Below are positions 52,562 to 63,189 of a stretch of 64,000 nucleotides of DNA, piece after piece. The DNA is taken from NCBI GenBank assembly GCA_963377175.1, contig CAUJNA010000522.1, forward strand, positions 77,001-141,000, in the 5' to 3' direction. The notes below the pieces were generated by a model, which was given only the letters and a program-made list of their open reading frames with translations, was not told where the DNA came from and ran no database searches. Numbering within the stretch: the first letter of the stretch is position 1; each line of letters starts with the position of its first letter. Both the position numbers and the translations under genes were made by a program. Origin of the DNA: Effrenium voratum (taxonomy: Eukaryota; Sar; Dinophyceae; Suessiales; Symbiodiniaceae).

Positions 52562-52909
52562 TGTCAAGAGACGGCAAGGTGACGTCCCGTGGGACGCTAT
52601 GCACCGAACCCTCAAGCTGTAATACCAACCACGTAGAAAGGTGTATACGGACGATGCCGTTATAGCCGAACCCGTGTAAACGTTGTAAGGGAGAAGGAAT
52701 GATAGTTACAACAGTGGTCCTGACAAATGCAGCGCAAGCAAGAGTTTTCGCTCTCAATGCCGATCACGTATGTATGCAGTCACACATCAGATCTTGAACC
52801 TCAATTGTGTCTTGAGCCAAATGGCGATCAATGGAACTTGGGAAGCAACACCAACAAGGACCTCAGAACAGCTACCCAATTTCGGCACGGGGCCTAGAGG
52901 GTTTTAACA
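52562..52909 (-). repeat. 5' LTR of copy C
   Basis: 348 bp, TG...CA. It matches the 3' LTR except for one short patch. It contains the spliced-leader-like GCCATTTGGCTCAAG at 52811-52825 in sense. TCTTT at 52910-52914 is the target duplication. Confidence 0.95.
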
Positions 52910-52914
52910 TCTTT

Positions 52915-53469
52915 CTTGCAGAACAAGGAACTCGGGAGGCTCACTGGTCGACTATGAGACGCATAAGATTACCGCCACAACCATGTCGTACTGTTGCTGA
53001 ATTGCACGGACTGATGCGTTGTTACAGTTGGGCCTTATTTCTTCGCGGACTCTGGTCAGACATTACAGGCGAAATCGCGGATGTCCATATCCGCACAGAT
53101 GCTTTCAATCTTGTTACAACAGCATCCACAACACATCAACCAGAGCAGAAAGAAACAATGCACTTAATCCAAATGTTGCGAGAGGAGAGCAATAGCGGAC
53201 AAATGCACGATCTCGCACATGTGCGAAGCGAGGATTGTCTAGCAGATTCGCTGACCAAACACTCAGCAAAGGCAGATGAGCTCATCAAAGCAGTTTTGAC
53301 AGGCAACCTCATGAATGTGGACGCTCATCCACCCTTCACCATGTTGCAGAACAAGGCATTTTTGGTTGAATGGCTAGCGCGCAATACGAAGCACGGACCC
53401 GATCCAACTGCATTCGCAGGAGTCGGGATAGCAGAATCCATGTTTGCTTATTGGGGAACTTGGGCATGA
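52915..53469 (+). pseudogene. RNase H region of Copia family B (continues from 34808)
   Basis: Reading resumes after the TCTTT duplication with LAEQGTREAHWSTMRRIRLP and continues through a Copia-type RNase H C-terminal half: LFLRGLWSDI, VHIRTDAFNLVTT (third acidic position) and HVRSEDCLADSLTKHSAKAD (final Asp, with the Leu-Thr-Lys typical of the family end). The frame then closes at 53469 after about 60 further residues. This segment proves that copy C interrupted a once-continuous RT-RNase H frame. Confidence 0.8.
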
Positions 53470-53548
53470 TCCACATGTCCATGAGTTTTCAACTCCTCAA
53501 TGCCGTGGTGAGTGTTTCGCACGTGACCTTTCTTGAACCTCAAGAAAT

Positions 53549-55240
53549 ATGTGTCTGCATCCGCAGCCAGTTTCCCCTTGCGATCGTGTGTGCTTTTTTC
53601 CGATTGACATCGACATGCCGCTCCTTGCAAGCCTGTTCGGAAGCAGCAAGTCAAAGCCATCCACTCCGAAGCCGGCCGGAAAGAGACGAGCTTCTCCACT
53701 CAAGGACTCACCCATCCAGAGCGATGAAGATGACGAATCATCCGCATCCGATTACATCATGGGCAAGACCAAGGACGACAAGAAGCCTAAATCCGACCGT
53801 CAGGAAGAAGAAGACATTCCAATGGAGCAGGCAGATTATGATCGAGATTCCGACAGCGATGAAGACAAGAAGCCCTCGGAAGGCACAGCCATCCATAGAG
53901 ACGGAATCCGACAATGTCAAGCATCATCATGAAGAACGGCCACCATTACCAAGACGGCCAACGATGAAGGCACCTCCTGCATCCCTTGAACAAACCAAGT
54001 GGGTGAGCCCCAACAAGCCAGAGCAGATGGGAATAAAGATTTTGAGGGATACCGCGAATCCTTCGCCATTCTGGAACCACAAGTTTCTGAGCATTGTGAA
54101 GCGGCACTACCGTGAGTGCCGCACCATCCAAGAGAAACATCCAGAATTCAACTATGTTCCAGAGCATCTGTGAGGGAAGCCAAATGTGACCTGTGGGAAC
54201 CTACCATTTGTGGAGAACACCCAGGGAGAGAATGCGTACATGGCCTATATCAAGAAGATCTACGGTATGTGTTGCCTGATCAACGACGATCCCACGAGTT
54301 TCAGCACTGAGGCCATACCAACGGTAACCCGCAACGGGCAGATCGACATGGACAAGACCATCACCAATGACGAATCCATCTGCGTATATTACTCAGTGGA
54401 TCAGTCCTATGCGAAGCCCATCGCCCACTTCATCCTCTGGAGAGTGGAGCAGACTGTTTTCTGAATGCCTTGACACCATCCACGAGAAGGACGAGAATTG
54501 AAGAGGGCAATCCATTTCAACCTTGATGGATCATGCGAACTGTGTGAAGCATTGTGTGCGATCACCCATGCGAGAAACTTCCTCGGCACCATACCAGGCA
54601 TATTCCTGATGACCATGCTTCCATCCTTTGGAGAATCCAGATTGGAGATAGTGTTTGTGTGTGCGAAGTTTGATGGATCGTGCCAAGAACGGGAAGCAAG
54701 GGACGCGATTGTCCCCAGAGACCGATGGATTGACAACCTCACAGCCCAAGCAGCATTCCATGCACTCAGGCCTGATGGCAAGTCATTCTACAACGACGAC
54801 AACACAGAGCTTTATGTGAGATGCAACAGTGGTCACTCACGATATGTTGAGCTGGAAGCCATGGAAAGACCCTTGTGGAAGAACGCCTGGAAAGAGCCAT
54901 CATACGACTTGCCCAACGCATCCAAGCCTCGTGATCAAGACCATGAAGATGAGAGCACGGCAGCGCCGAAATCCATCGAGCAGGACAGGAAAATCGTTCC
55001 GTTCAGGAAGAAGGCCGTCACATTCATGTTCCATGCCACCTATGGAACTCAGATCGGGAAAATCATGCAGCAAGGCATCAAGCCAGGACGGACTAGCACC
55101 CCTCAGTGAAGACAACACGTTCACATGGCGCGCATGGTATCATCTACGATGATCAGGAGTCAGACGCAGTGCTGACCCATAATCCGATAGCAGCTACCGT
55201 TGGTACTCGCAGAAGCGATGAGCTACTATGACTACAATCC
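53549..55240 (+). pseudogene. Family B accessory ORF with a KptA-like remnant
   Basis: After RNase H comes a Lys/Ser/acidic disordered segment (KPSTPKPAGKRRASPLKDSP) and a segment in another frame with KWVSPNKPEQMGIKILRDTA. A 203-residue frame (54498-55109) follows, in which ELYVRCNSGHSRYVELEAM resembles the RxxQGHS region of Tpt1/KptA. VTFMFHATYGTQIGKIMQQG then matches the His-x-Thr and 'I---GI' part. In the same frame just past a TGA, RQHVHMARM matches the Arg-x-His-Val-His strand. The N-terminal Arg-His is not recognisable. This is a broken gene, placed between RNase H and the 3' LTR exactly as in the giant family. Confidence 0.6.
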
Positions 55241-55562
55241 ACGCTGAGAACCATCACACAGAAAACGACACCACAAATTCCAATCGATCCTCCTGCACAT
55301 CAAGACTATGCTTGTGAGTGACCAATAGTTTCACACAATCCCGCGTGTATCAAAATGTTTCTCACATTTCCGTTTTAGATACGGTTAGGTTTCTCGTCCA
55401 ATCAGTACAGAGCATTTTCCATTCTCCCAACAAGACATTTCACCCGCGCCAGAAATAGGATGATTTAAATTTCGATATGGCTACGGCAAGCGCACCGGCT
55501 AAAGGCCGTGAAGCCAAGAATGCCATTTTGGTGTTCAGGGTCAAAAGAAATTGTGTATGTTT

Positions 55563-55821
55563 TGTGTTGCTTTTGCTTCGCAATTGACCCTGCACCACAC
55601 ATTGCTATTTGGCTCAAGGCCCATCTTGTATTATAGTTGCATTCATCCTGCAGCCATTACAAAAGGGCAGAGCGCCTTGCAGGGATATATCACACACATT
55701 ATGAATCAGGACCAGGGACTTCCATTCTCAGTTCCTCCACTATTGGCATATTGGACTCTCTTGCAGAATAGATCCGGGGACCTACCAATACATTCTCTAC
55801 TACCACAAGGTACTTGCTCCC
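55563..55821 (+). repeat. 3' LTR of Copia family B
   Basis: About 259 bp, direct repeat of 5152-5411. It contains GCTATTTGGCTCAAG at 55604-55618, again resembling the end of the dinoflagellate spliced leader in the element's sense direction. The ends are approximate. Confidence 0.75.
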
Positions 55822-56180
55822 TTCGGGGATACGGTACCCCTGGCGGTGGGTCTCACCCCCCCCCCAAACGGCCCCGAACCATATTTGTTTGAGATGTCTA
55901 TTCATGAATCAGTGTGACATGCGAACGGACAGCAAACGGACGGACGGACGGATGCACGGCCGCCCAGATGCACGGACCCCCCCCCTTTTTCGCACTCCTT
56001 CCCGCACCCCCCCGCGCCCCCCTCAGCCAAGGGAATATATTTATCATATGCAAACATTAGCGGCACTCGTACAGTACTCATCACTCTTGCAGCTCTGTTG
56101 CGCCCCTCAATAAGTTCCATCGCCAAATTACGGTGCCTGGAGAGCACTTGGGACACAAATCTCACGTGGGCTGAGTATAG
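55822..56180. other. Intergenic stretch with poly-C runs
   Basis: Homopolymer C runs occur at 55855-55865 and 55977-56022, with a GACGGACGGACGG repeat at 55930-55950. No gene is seen. Confidence 0.6.
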
Positions 56181-56189
56181 CAATGATCT

Positions 56190-59100
56190 ACTGGCTGAAT
56201 GGATAAAACACGATTGACACACGGGAATGCCAGAATGCCTGCAAAAGATCGGGAAGCCGTCGTAATCTGTGGCGATTGCCCGTCCCCATCCTGAGCCAAA
56301 CGTCGCTCCTTTCTCCAACAGGTTCCTGCTTGGCGTGGATTCCATCAATTTCAGCCAAGCCTCTCTTGAAAACAATACGGTCTGGGTCTACCAGTTCCTG
56401 CTTTGAAGCCACACCAGTCGACAAACACACGTCCAGTTTTCTGTCATGTCCTCTTGCAAATTCTGTGTAAGTGTTAATGCGCGCTATCTGCCAGGTCCTT
56501 GTCAGCCGTGAGCAAGCTGTCTTCCACCACCCAATCTTCCTTGCTGACACGTGCGTCCGTGCGAAGGCTGTGAAGGAGTCTTGGTCCGAGGCTGAGGCAC
56601 CCCTTCTTGTTTTCCGAAAGCGCAAAAGGTGCGACTGTAAAGCTTGTAAGCCAATTGAGCCAATCTGCGAATTCCAGCTCGCTCTCGTCTATGTTGGAAC
56701 ACAGCAGGCCTGCGGAGAAGCCTGCGCTGGGGAGCAAAATTGCACATGCAAAATTGCACATCTGCCTTTCTGTTGACTCCGACTCCTACCTACGTTCATT
56801 GAACTGCATGAGCATGGGCTTCGCATTATGTCGAAGGTTTCCTGCAATTTGATACACATTTGGTGCGTATTGCTTTGCATGCTTGAAATTCCGCCCAATC
56901 AATGCAAACAACCCAGCAGGCCCTATTTTGCAGCCAGACAATGTGGGTTCCATTCCATGTCTGTCGTCTCGCTATCCTACAATTGCAAGCTGACTTGCCC
57001 GCCACACGCAGCTCACGTTCAAAACAACAGGGTGGATATTGCCAATTGCACTGGTGGATTTTCGCCTCAAGAGTTGCAGAATATGCGCTGCTCTCACGCA
57101 AAAGCCTCAAATGGCCTTCGCACAAATTGCCCAAGGGGTACTGAGGTGTGACATCTAGCCAAACGGTGCCACTTCAGCCTTCTCCGGGCATGGCTTCAAA
57201 CAGAAGCCGTCCAATTCCTGCGATCGCTTGGATCGATCGACGGCCATGCGCGGCGCCTATGACGGCGTGCAAAAGCCCGAACCATATCAAGAACCTTGGA
57301 ACCAACAAGGTTTGCTGCTGGACCCATATTGATGCCAAACATGCGACAGGTTGAAGCCTAAAGATTGGCTGCTGCAAATCCCTGGCTTGTCAAGGTGTCG
57401 CCATCGAGATGCTTTGACAAAACATGACGGAATCAGGCAAGCGCAAGCTGCAAAGCATCCATGTCTGGAAGAGTAAAGTTCATGCATCCGACACTCTGGA
57501 CATTTACTGAAGTGACATCCCTGTCATGCTGCATTCTGCATCGGGCATGGCGCAAGTTCAGAAAAGGAGCAACAAATACGCGAGAACACACGTTGCTCCT
57601 TGGCTCATCTTGAATCAAAACAAGTGTTGAGTCCCCTGTCTTGTTTGGGCACAAGCAGCAGGCAGCCAGAAGCAAAGGCTGATTGTGCGCCAAACGCCTG
57701 AAGGCAGGCAAGTGGCCGCTGTCTGCTTCAAGCTCGAGCATATAAGATAGCCACGTCTGGATATTTCGGAAGCCAAACAGAGAGGTGAATGTGGAAATAG
57801 CGATACCTGCACAGTGATGCAAGTCGCTTGTCAAAACTGTCCACATATGGAACAAAGCTTGACTCCAGTCCTGCGACTGCTTTCGCATTGAAAGCGCCCA
57901 AGGCACTAAGGACCTCCCAGGCGTAGCGCCTCACATCGTCATCATTCCAGTGCACAAGGTACACAGTCCTGAGGCGAGGCGAGGCCGTTTGACTTAAGCC
58001 GGAGTCCGATTAGCCAAGTGACTGGCTCTAAGTCTGACAAGCCCAACTATGCGAGCCTTTAGGGCAGAATTAGTGTGTGTGTGTGCGTGTGCCAATGTTC
58101 CCCTGGTGAGGAATGGCTGAGCGCCGGCAGCGATCCACTCACTAGAGTGCAAACTCCTTACCTGTTGATGGGAGGGGGACTTTAAGTATTGCTTGCTTTC
58201 ATTCCGAAGAGGGATTGTTTAAGTGAGCAATGATAAGCTGATTCAATTGAAAGGTCTGGCACGTGTGTGTGACAAGGACAACAATGATGGGCTTGCATGA
58301 AATCCCTGGCAAGCCTTTGACTGAAATGCGGCAATCAATGGACTAGAAAGCGCCTCCGTTGAAATACAAACCCCGGATTGTAGTCAAATTTCCGCGCGAC
58401 CCGCCTATGCACGAAACGAAACTGGGGACATGTAAACTGGCAATTCCAAAAGAACGCACGCTGCGGTCTTGCTCCATAATCTCCATGCCTTCTGAACTGC
58501 AAAAACAACAAGAAGCAAGCCACCGTGGTATTTGCACAGCTCGAAGGCACTTGGACGGATTTGAAGCGCATCAGCATAGTCGGTGAATTCTGCCCGAGAT
58601 GTGCAATCCCACGCTATGCAATTAGTTGTCATCCCCGGCACAATGAATCTTTGACTGCTCAATGCAAACGGGGCGCATCATGGCGAAGGCAGATATGCCC
58701 AGCAGGGTGTAGGCCACTCCTTGCCCTTCATGGCCAAACTCCTGAAACGAGCAATCACCTGCAGTCCGATGGGAATGAGCCAACGCAAATGCAGTCCTCC
58801 CGCTCGACCTCAGTCACACTCGTGACATCTACACAGTGGCCAAAAAACCTGGCAACACACAAAAGCGGCCCTTGGTTAACTCGGCTGAGTGTCTTCCCTT
58901 TTCTCGTTCTCCTGGCATCAAACACATCAAGTTTAGCAAGCTGTAGCGATGGCGCAGCAGTCCTTATCCTGCCCGGTGGCAACTTGCAGCTGTCTGTCCC
59001 ACATCTGCTCGTGCGTGCCATGATCAAATGGCCTCAGAAAGCTTATTCCAACAGATGGCTTTGTGCCAAACACCACCTTCACCGCGCCTACCAGTAGCCT

Positions 59101-59190
59101 CATTGTTGGCTCCGGCCGGCACAAGAAATACCTTGGAGCGGCTATGAAAAATAGTTTACTCTTCCGATTCTGTAAAGACTCACGCAAAAA
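56190..59190 (-). CDS. Putative multi-exon gene of unknown function (possibly decaying)
   Basis: Several minus-strand blocks read as coding and have plausible splice borders. Block 58759-58940 (after CTACAG, before a CAG-GTGATT donor) encodes KLDVFDARRTRKGKTLSRVN and GPLLCVARFFGHCVDVTSVT. Block 57807-57968 (after GCCTCAG, before CAG-GTATCG) encodes VYLVHWNDDDVRRYAWEVL and AFNAKAVAGLESSFVPYVDS, which looks helical and HEAT-like. A block starting at 56726 after TTTGCTCCCCAG encodes ESELEFADWLNWLTSFTVA. Further blocks lie near 59140-58960 (VGISFLRPFDHGTHEQMW), 58650-58545 and 56450-56220. The last needs a frameshift between IVF and SREAWLKLMESTPSRNLL, so the gene may be a pseudogene. No family is recognised. 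Confidence 0.4.
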
Positions 59191-61640
59191 TCAGACTAGT
59201 GCTGACGGGCTCTTTGCAAGGCCCTACCACCTCCGTTGTCTCTTGCAAGCCAAACCGGGCTAAACCTCTGAGTGCCTGGAATCTAAGGCAGGCACGGCCA
59301 AGACACGCACCACATGCAGCATAGGGAACGCTATGCAGTGCTGACTGAGGTGGTTGTCAATGCTTTGCAGTGTCTTGTCTCATGACCTCATCGTAATCAT
59401 GGTAGCTGGTATGTAGCATTGAGCCATCGAAATGTATAACCAAGTATTCTAAGTTTTGCGCAAATGGACGCATCTGTTCGCAGGTATTTTCTACTGTACA
59501 GAACCCGAGCGCCATACCTTTTTTTTTTGCAGATACACAAACACACAAACACACGCATGGCTTCGTGCCTCTCAGGATGAGGCAAGCGTTCCTTCATCTC
59601 CGCCGGAAACCCACCTGGTAACACCAGGTGGCGGGGCCTGATCGGCTGAGGGGATCTTTGGGGTGTATTTCCCTCATCTCACTTTGACCATACAGTCAAG
59701 CTCCCAAATGGCTGGCTTGATCTGACCAGGGTTGCCTCCCGTCCATTTCGTTCTGACAGGGTTGGGCCTAGGCCATATGGTCAAAACATGTATCCATGCC
59801 ACCCTGGAGCCAATAAACAAATCGTCAGCCTCATTGGAGCGATTAAAATACGCGCCGCGACGCCCAGGAAGACGTCATGCAACATGAGCAACCATGCCTG
59901 CTCCGTGTGGCAAGGCCAATGCCCAAAGGGATGCACTCCCATCTAGAACACCGGCGCGGCAGTGCAAACAGGATATGCCACCATCAGAATGATATACTCC
60001 GTGAAAGAGTGCATATAGTTTAGCACTTCATCACTGAAGCTTGCCAAAACAATACAGCAACAATTCACAGGTTCATGGAACCTGCCCTACACAAACAAAA
60101 GAAGCAAACCTTGTTGACTGATTGATTGGAAGCGCTCCAAAATATGAATTCGCGGCATCGCAATGACGATTTGATGCTATCTACACAGTGTACATCTGCT
60201 CAGGCCATCCTAGTTGTACTACTTCAAACACCCATGGGGCGTCGAGTAGATTGTGCAAAGCTGCGCACATCCTCCTATCTGCCTACCTCGAAAACCTAGA
60301 GAGCGTAGACTCAACTGTTTGGGGTAGGTCAGCCGCCCAGAGCCATTTCAGAACCTCAGCCGCTGAGGACCTGGCAGGGAGGCTAAATCGAGCTGGCAAA
60401 GTACTGCATAGTGCGGCATCCATCCGTCTCTCCCTCTCTCCCCCTTGTCCAGCTACCGCCTTTCTGAGTGGTTTGCATAGCGCCCCACACTTAATATCCA
60501 GGCCTTCTGCTCAAACGCATTAGCAAGCTTTGGCATGTTGTCCTATGCAAGCCGCAGCAACACAAGTTCTGCCCCCCCTGTAAAGCAAGGTCATACTGCG
60601 ACTGAGATTAACATGCCCATAGCATGTGACAGCAATGTCAGTCGATCGTGTGGTTGCTGCGGTCAGCATCAGTCCTCATTCAAAGCATGGCCGTGCAGGC
60701 CGCTTAGCACCTGTGATTGCATGACAAGCACGCGCTCCCTTCATGTAGCGTGAAGCTCGCAAACGAACTCGACATGCGCTTTGGAACGCCACTGCAGGTA
60801 TCTGCACGGTAAACACGTCAGCAAGACCATGTTCTGAAATCGGTGCACTGGCCAGTCGTACTTTGGGATGAATTCACCATGCATGCCTGGCACCACAGTG
60901 AGGCAGAACAGTTCTCAAGGTTGATCAGCTTAGGGCCCTATCTGCCAACCTCAAGCTGGAAGGTGGCAGGAAAGGGTGGGGGGAAACATGCATCACATTA
61001 AATTGCGTTGCGTTACGCTGCATTACATTTCCTGACAGTACGGAGCATTACATGAAGGACGCGGGCAAGCAACAATCTGGTTGTCCTTGATAGATGTTGG
61101 GTGGTGTTCGGCCATACTGGGGCACGCCCTCTTTGGAGACAATTGGTGCAACATTTATATGAGAAATTGCCCTAACTGTGGTGGTGGGCTATTTGGAACA
61201 ACCATTGGGTTGTGTTTGGCTTGACAGGGGCAAGCCCGTGTTTGGCCGCCATTGGGATGAAAAATTGGCTTACAAAGGCACCCCGCAGCCGTCTACTGGA
61301 AAAGTGGCAGTCAACATCTGACCTCCGCGCCGAGAGCGCAAAAGCTGACAGGGCAAGTCTGGCAGGTCAAGAAGCTAGGCCATCTGTGCCAAGGCCGTGA
61401 ATCCGCCGACCCCATCCAAGGGGGAGATGAATGGGTGGCTGTCAGGACACGGAATTCACACCCCGTAATTATATATATATATATTTTAAAAAAAATGTTG
61501 CTCGAAAGAGGGCGAGGCAGGCGGTGTTGAACCAACGTGGTGTGCTGGTGGGGATGCGGGGGATGCTGATTATGAGGCAGCGACGAAATCCTCGGCGGCA
61601 ATCCTCAGGCCGCGCTTTCCCCCGACTAATTGTACCACCC
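59191..61640. other. No supported gene
   Basis: Short open frames only. Minor features are a T run at 59518-59528, a small TA run at 61470-61484 and two imperfect CATTACATT-type repeats near 61005-61055. No coding region, RNA gene or mobile-element end could be supported. Confidence 0.5.
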
Positions 61641-61645
61641 TACAC

Positions 61646-61676
61646 AAAACTTTCGCGACCTCCATCGCGAAGTTTT
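61646..61676. other. Hairpin-forming inverted repeat
   Basis: AAAACTTTCGCGA (61646-61658) and TCGCGAAGTTTT (61665-61676) pair with a single bulge around a 6-nt loop. No U-tract terminator context or RNA gene is evident. Confidence 0.6.
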
Positions 61677-62059
61677 CGCGGAGGGCAACACTAAGACAAA
61701 AAGGTCATCCCCTTCAAGCCTGAATACAAGGACCTTTCGGACGACTGCCATATAATATACCGGAGGTTAATGTTACAGTCGACACTTGTGCCCAGACCGA
61801 CCTATATCCATCTCGGGCCAGGTTCTGCGGCGTTCGAGCGAATGCGTGCGCCTGTTTTTGGCAATGTCTAGGGCCTAGGGTTCGATTCCACCCTGGAAGC
61901 CTGGCAGCGTGGCGGGGAATGTGCCCATCAAATTCTCCTCAGCCCCCCACGGTTGCAGACCCTCTTCGCGATCTTCTAAAAAAAAACGATCAAACCGCTT
62001 TAAAACCGTAAAAACTGGTCAAATCCACCGACATTGCTCGGCGTGTCGGATACTTACTA

Positions 62060-62160
62060 GAGGATAGAGGATAACCCCCCCCCCTAACCCCCCCCCGCCC
62101 GACGTCTATTACGTAGGTTTTTTTTTTGGGGGGGGGGGAGGGGGGGGGGTCCCCCACGTA
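62060..62160. repeat. Poly-C and poly-G tracts
   Basis: CCCCCCCCC TAA CCCCCCCCC-type runs at about 62076-62097 face a T9 G13 A G10 run at 62119-62151. The two could fold back on each other. Length errors are likely in such homopolymers. Confidence 0.85.
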
Positions 62161-62390
62161 CGCGATTTTCCAGCCGGAGCTGCAGGAGCACGCTCCGCGT
62201 ACCACGTTTCTACTTAAAAGCTGCGATTTTCAAGCCGGAGCTGCCCCGGACCAGGGGGGAATCGAACCCGCAACCGCGAGATTGCCAAAGGCCATTTCGC
62301 GAGCAACAAAATCGCACGGCGCCACAGCGAGAGCGCTTCGAGACTAAGAAGAATTCGAGAGGCACCACAGCAAGAGCGCTTCGACACGCA

Positions 62391-63150
62391 CGATCTCCGC
62401 AGAGGGTCGCGCGGGCACCGCAAAAGACGCAAAAAAACCTGGAGTTTTTGCACCTTGAACACGCCGATCTCCGCAGAGGGTCGCGCGGGCACACCAAAAA
62501 ACGCAAAAAAAAACTCGAGTTTTTGCACCTCGACCACGCCGATCTCCGCAGAGGGTCGTGCGGGCATATCAAAAAATGCAAAAAAACCTCGAGTTTTTGC
62601 ACCTCGACCACGCCGATCTCCGCAGAGGGTCGCGCGGGCACACCAAAAAACGCAAAAAACCTCGAGTTTTTGCACCTCGACCACGCCGATTTTCGCAGAG
62701 GGTCGCGCGGGCACCGCAAAAAAACGCAAAAACCTCGTGTTTTTGCACCTTGAACACGCCGATCTCCGCACAGGGTCGCGCGGGCACACCAAAAAACACA
62801 AAAAACCTTGAGTTTTTGCACCTCGACCACGCCGATCTCCGCAGAAGGTCGCGCGGGCATATCAAAAAACGCAAAAAAACTCGAGTTTTTGCACCTCGAC
62901 CACGCCGATCTCCGCAGAGGGTCGCGCGGGCATACCAAAAAACGCAAAAAAAACCTCGAGTTTTTGCACCTCGACCACGCCGATCTCCGCAGAAGGTCGC
63001 GCGGGCATATCAAAAAACGCAAAAAACCTCGAGTTTTTGCACCTCGGCCACGCCGATCTCCGCAGAGAGTCGCGCGGGAATATCAAAAAACGCAAACAAA
63101 AAACCTCGAGTTTTTGCACCTCGACCACGCCGATCTCCGCAGAGGGTCGC
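62391..63150. repeat. ~73-bp minisatellite, about 11 copies
   Basis: The unit contains GCCGATCTCCGCAGAGGGTC, GCGCGGGCA, an A-rich run with CGC, then the palindromic CCTCGAGTTTTTGCACCTCG. Copies start near 62391, 62465, 62540, 62612, 62686, 62761, 62836, 62908, 62982, 63055 and 63130. Long Arg/Ser-rich and Arg/Phe/Cys-rich frames on both strands (up to 270 residues) are repeat translations. Confidence 0.95.
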
Positions 63151-63189
63151 ATTCCCGATCGCCGGCAACATCCCCACCCCCCGCCTTAA

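Larger units (their letters stand above)
34814..52909 (-). mobile_element. Giant Copia-type LTR retrotransposon, copy C (18,096 bp)
   Basis: Complete element on the minus strand. LTRs at 52562-52909 (5') and 34814-35163 (3') start TGTTAAAACC and end TCTTGACA in sense. They are almost identical, with one small patch of indels and substitutions. TCTTT flanks both ends (34809-34813 and 52910-52914), and joining the flanks restores family B RNase H coding. It encodes three long frames of 1,909, about 1,440 and 2,316 residues, each offset by -1 from the previous. The order protease, integrase, RT, RNase H identifies Ty1/copia. At about 18 kb, with over 3,000 residues encoded after RNase H, it is far larger than usual for the superfamily (about 5 kb). 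Confidence 0.95.
5152..55821 (+). mobile_element. Copia family B LTR retrotransposon, decayed and interrupted twice
   Basis: Two similar ~260-bp direct repeats bracket plus-strand gag, reverse transcriptase, RNase H and a downstream accessory ORF in the order expected for Ty1/copia. The body is split by copy A (6637 to ~33107) and copy C (34814-52909). Removing them leaves about 6 kb: 5152-6636, 33108-34813 and 52915-55821. Protease and integrase are missing, which is best explained by one deletion that also removed the 5' end of copy A. Frameshifts and stops run throughout. No clear target duplication is visible at its ends. Confidence 0.8.

Noticed and set aside
61865..61905. Another B-box-like GGTTCGATTCC on the plus strand
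   Set aside because: No A box at the proper distance and no cloverleaf. Not called as a tRNA.
62230..62330. A tRNA-like B box (GCGGGTTCGATTCCCC) on the minus strand
   Set aside because: The T-arm is close to canonical, but no matching 5' acceptor strand or cloverleaf could be found, and the T stem has a mismatch. It may be a SINE or tRNA relic at most.
62391..63150. CRISPR-like repeat array
   Set aside because: Units are contiguous tandem repeats without unique spacers, and the context is eukaryotic.
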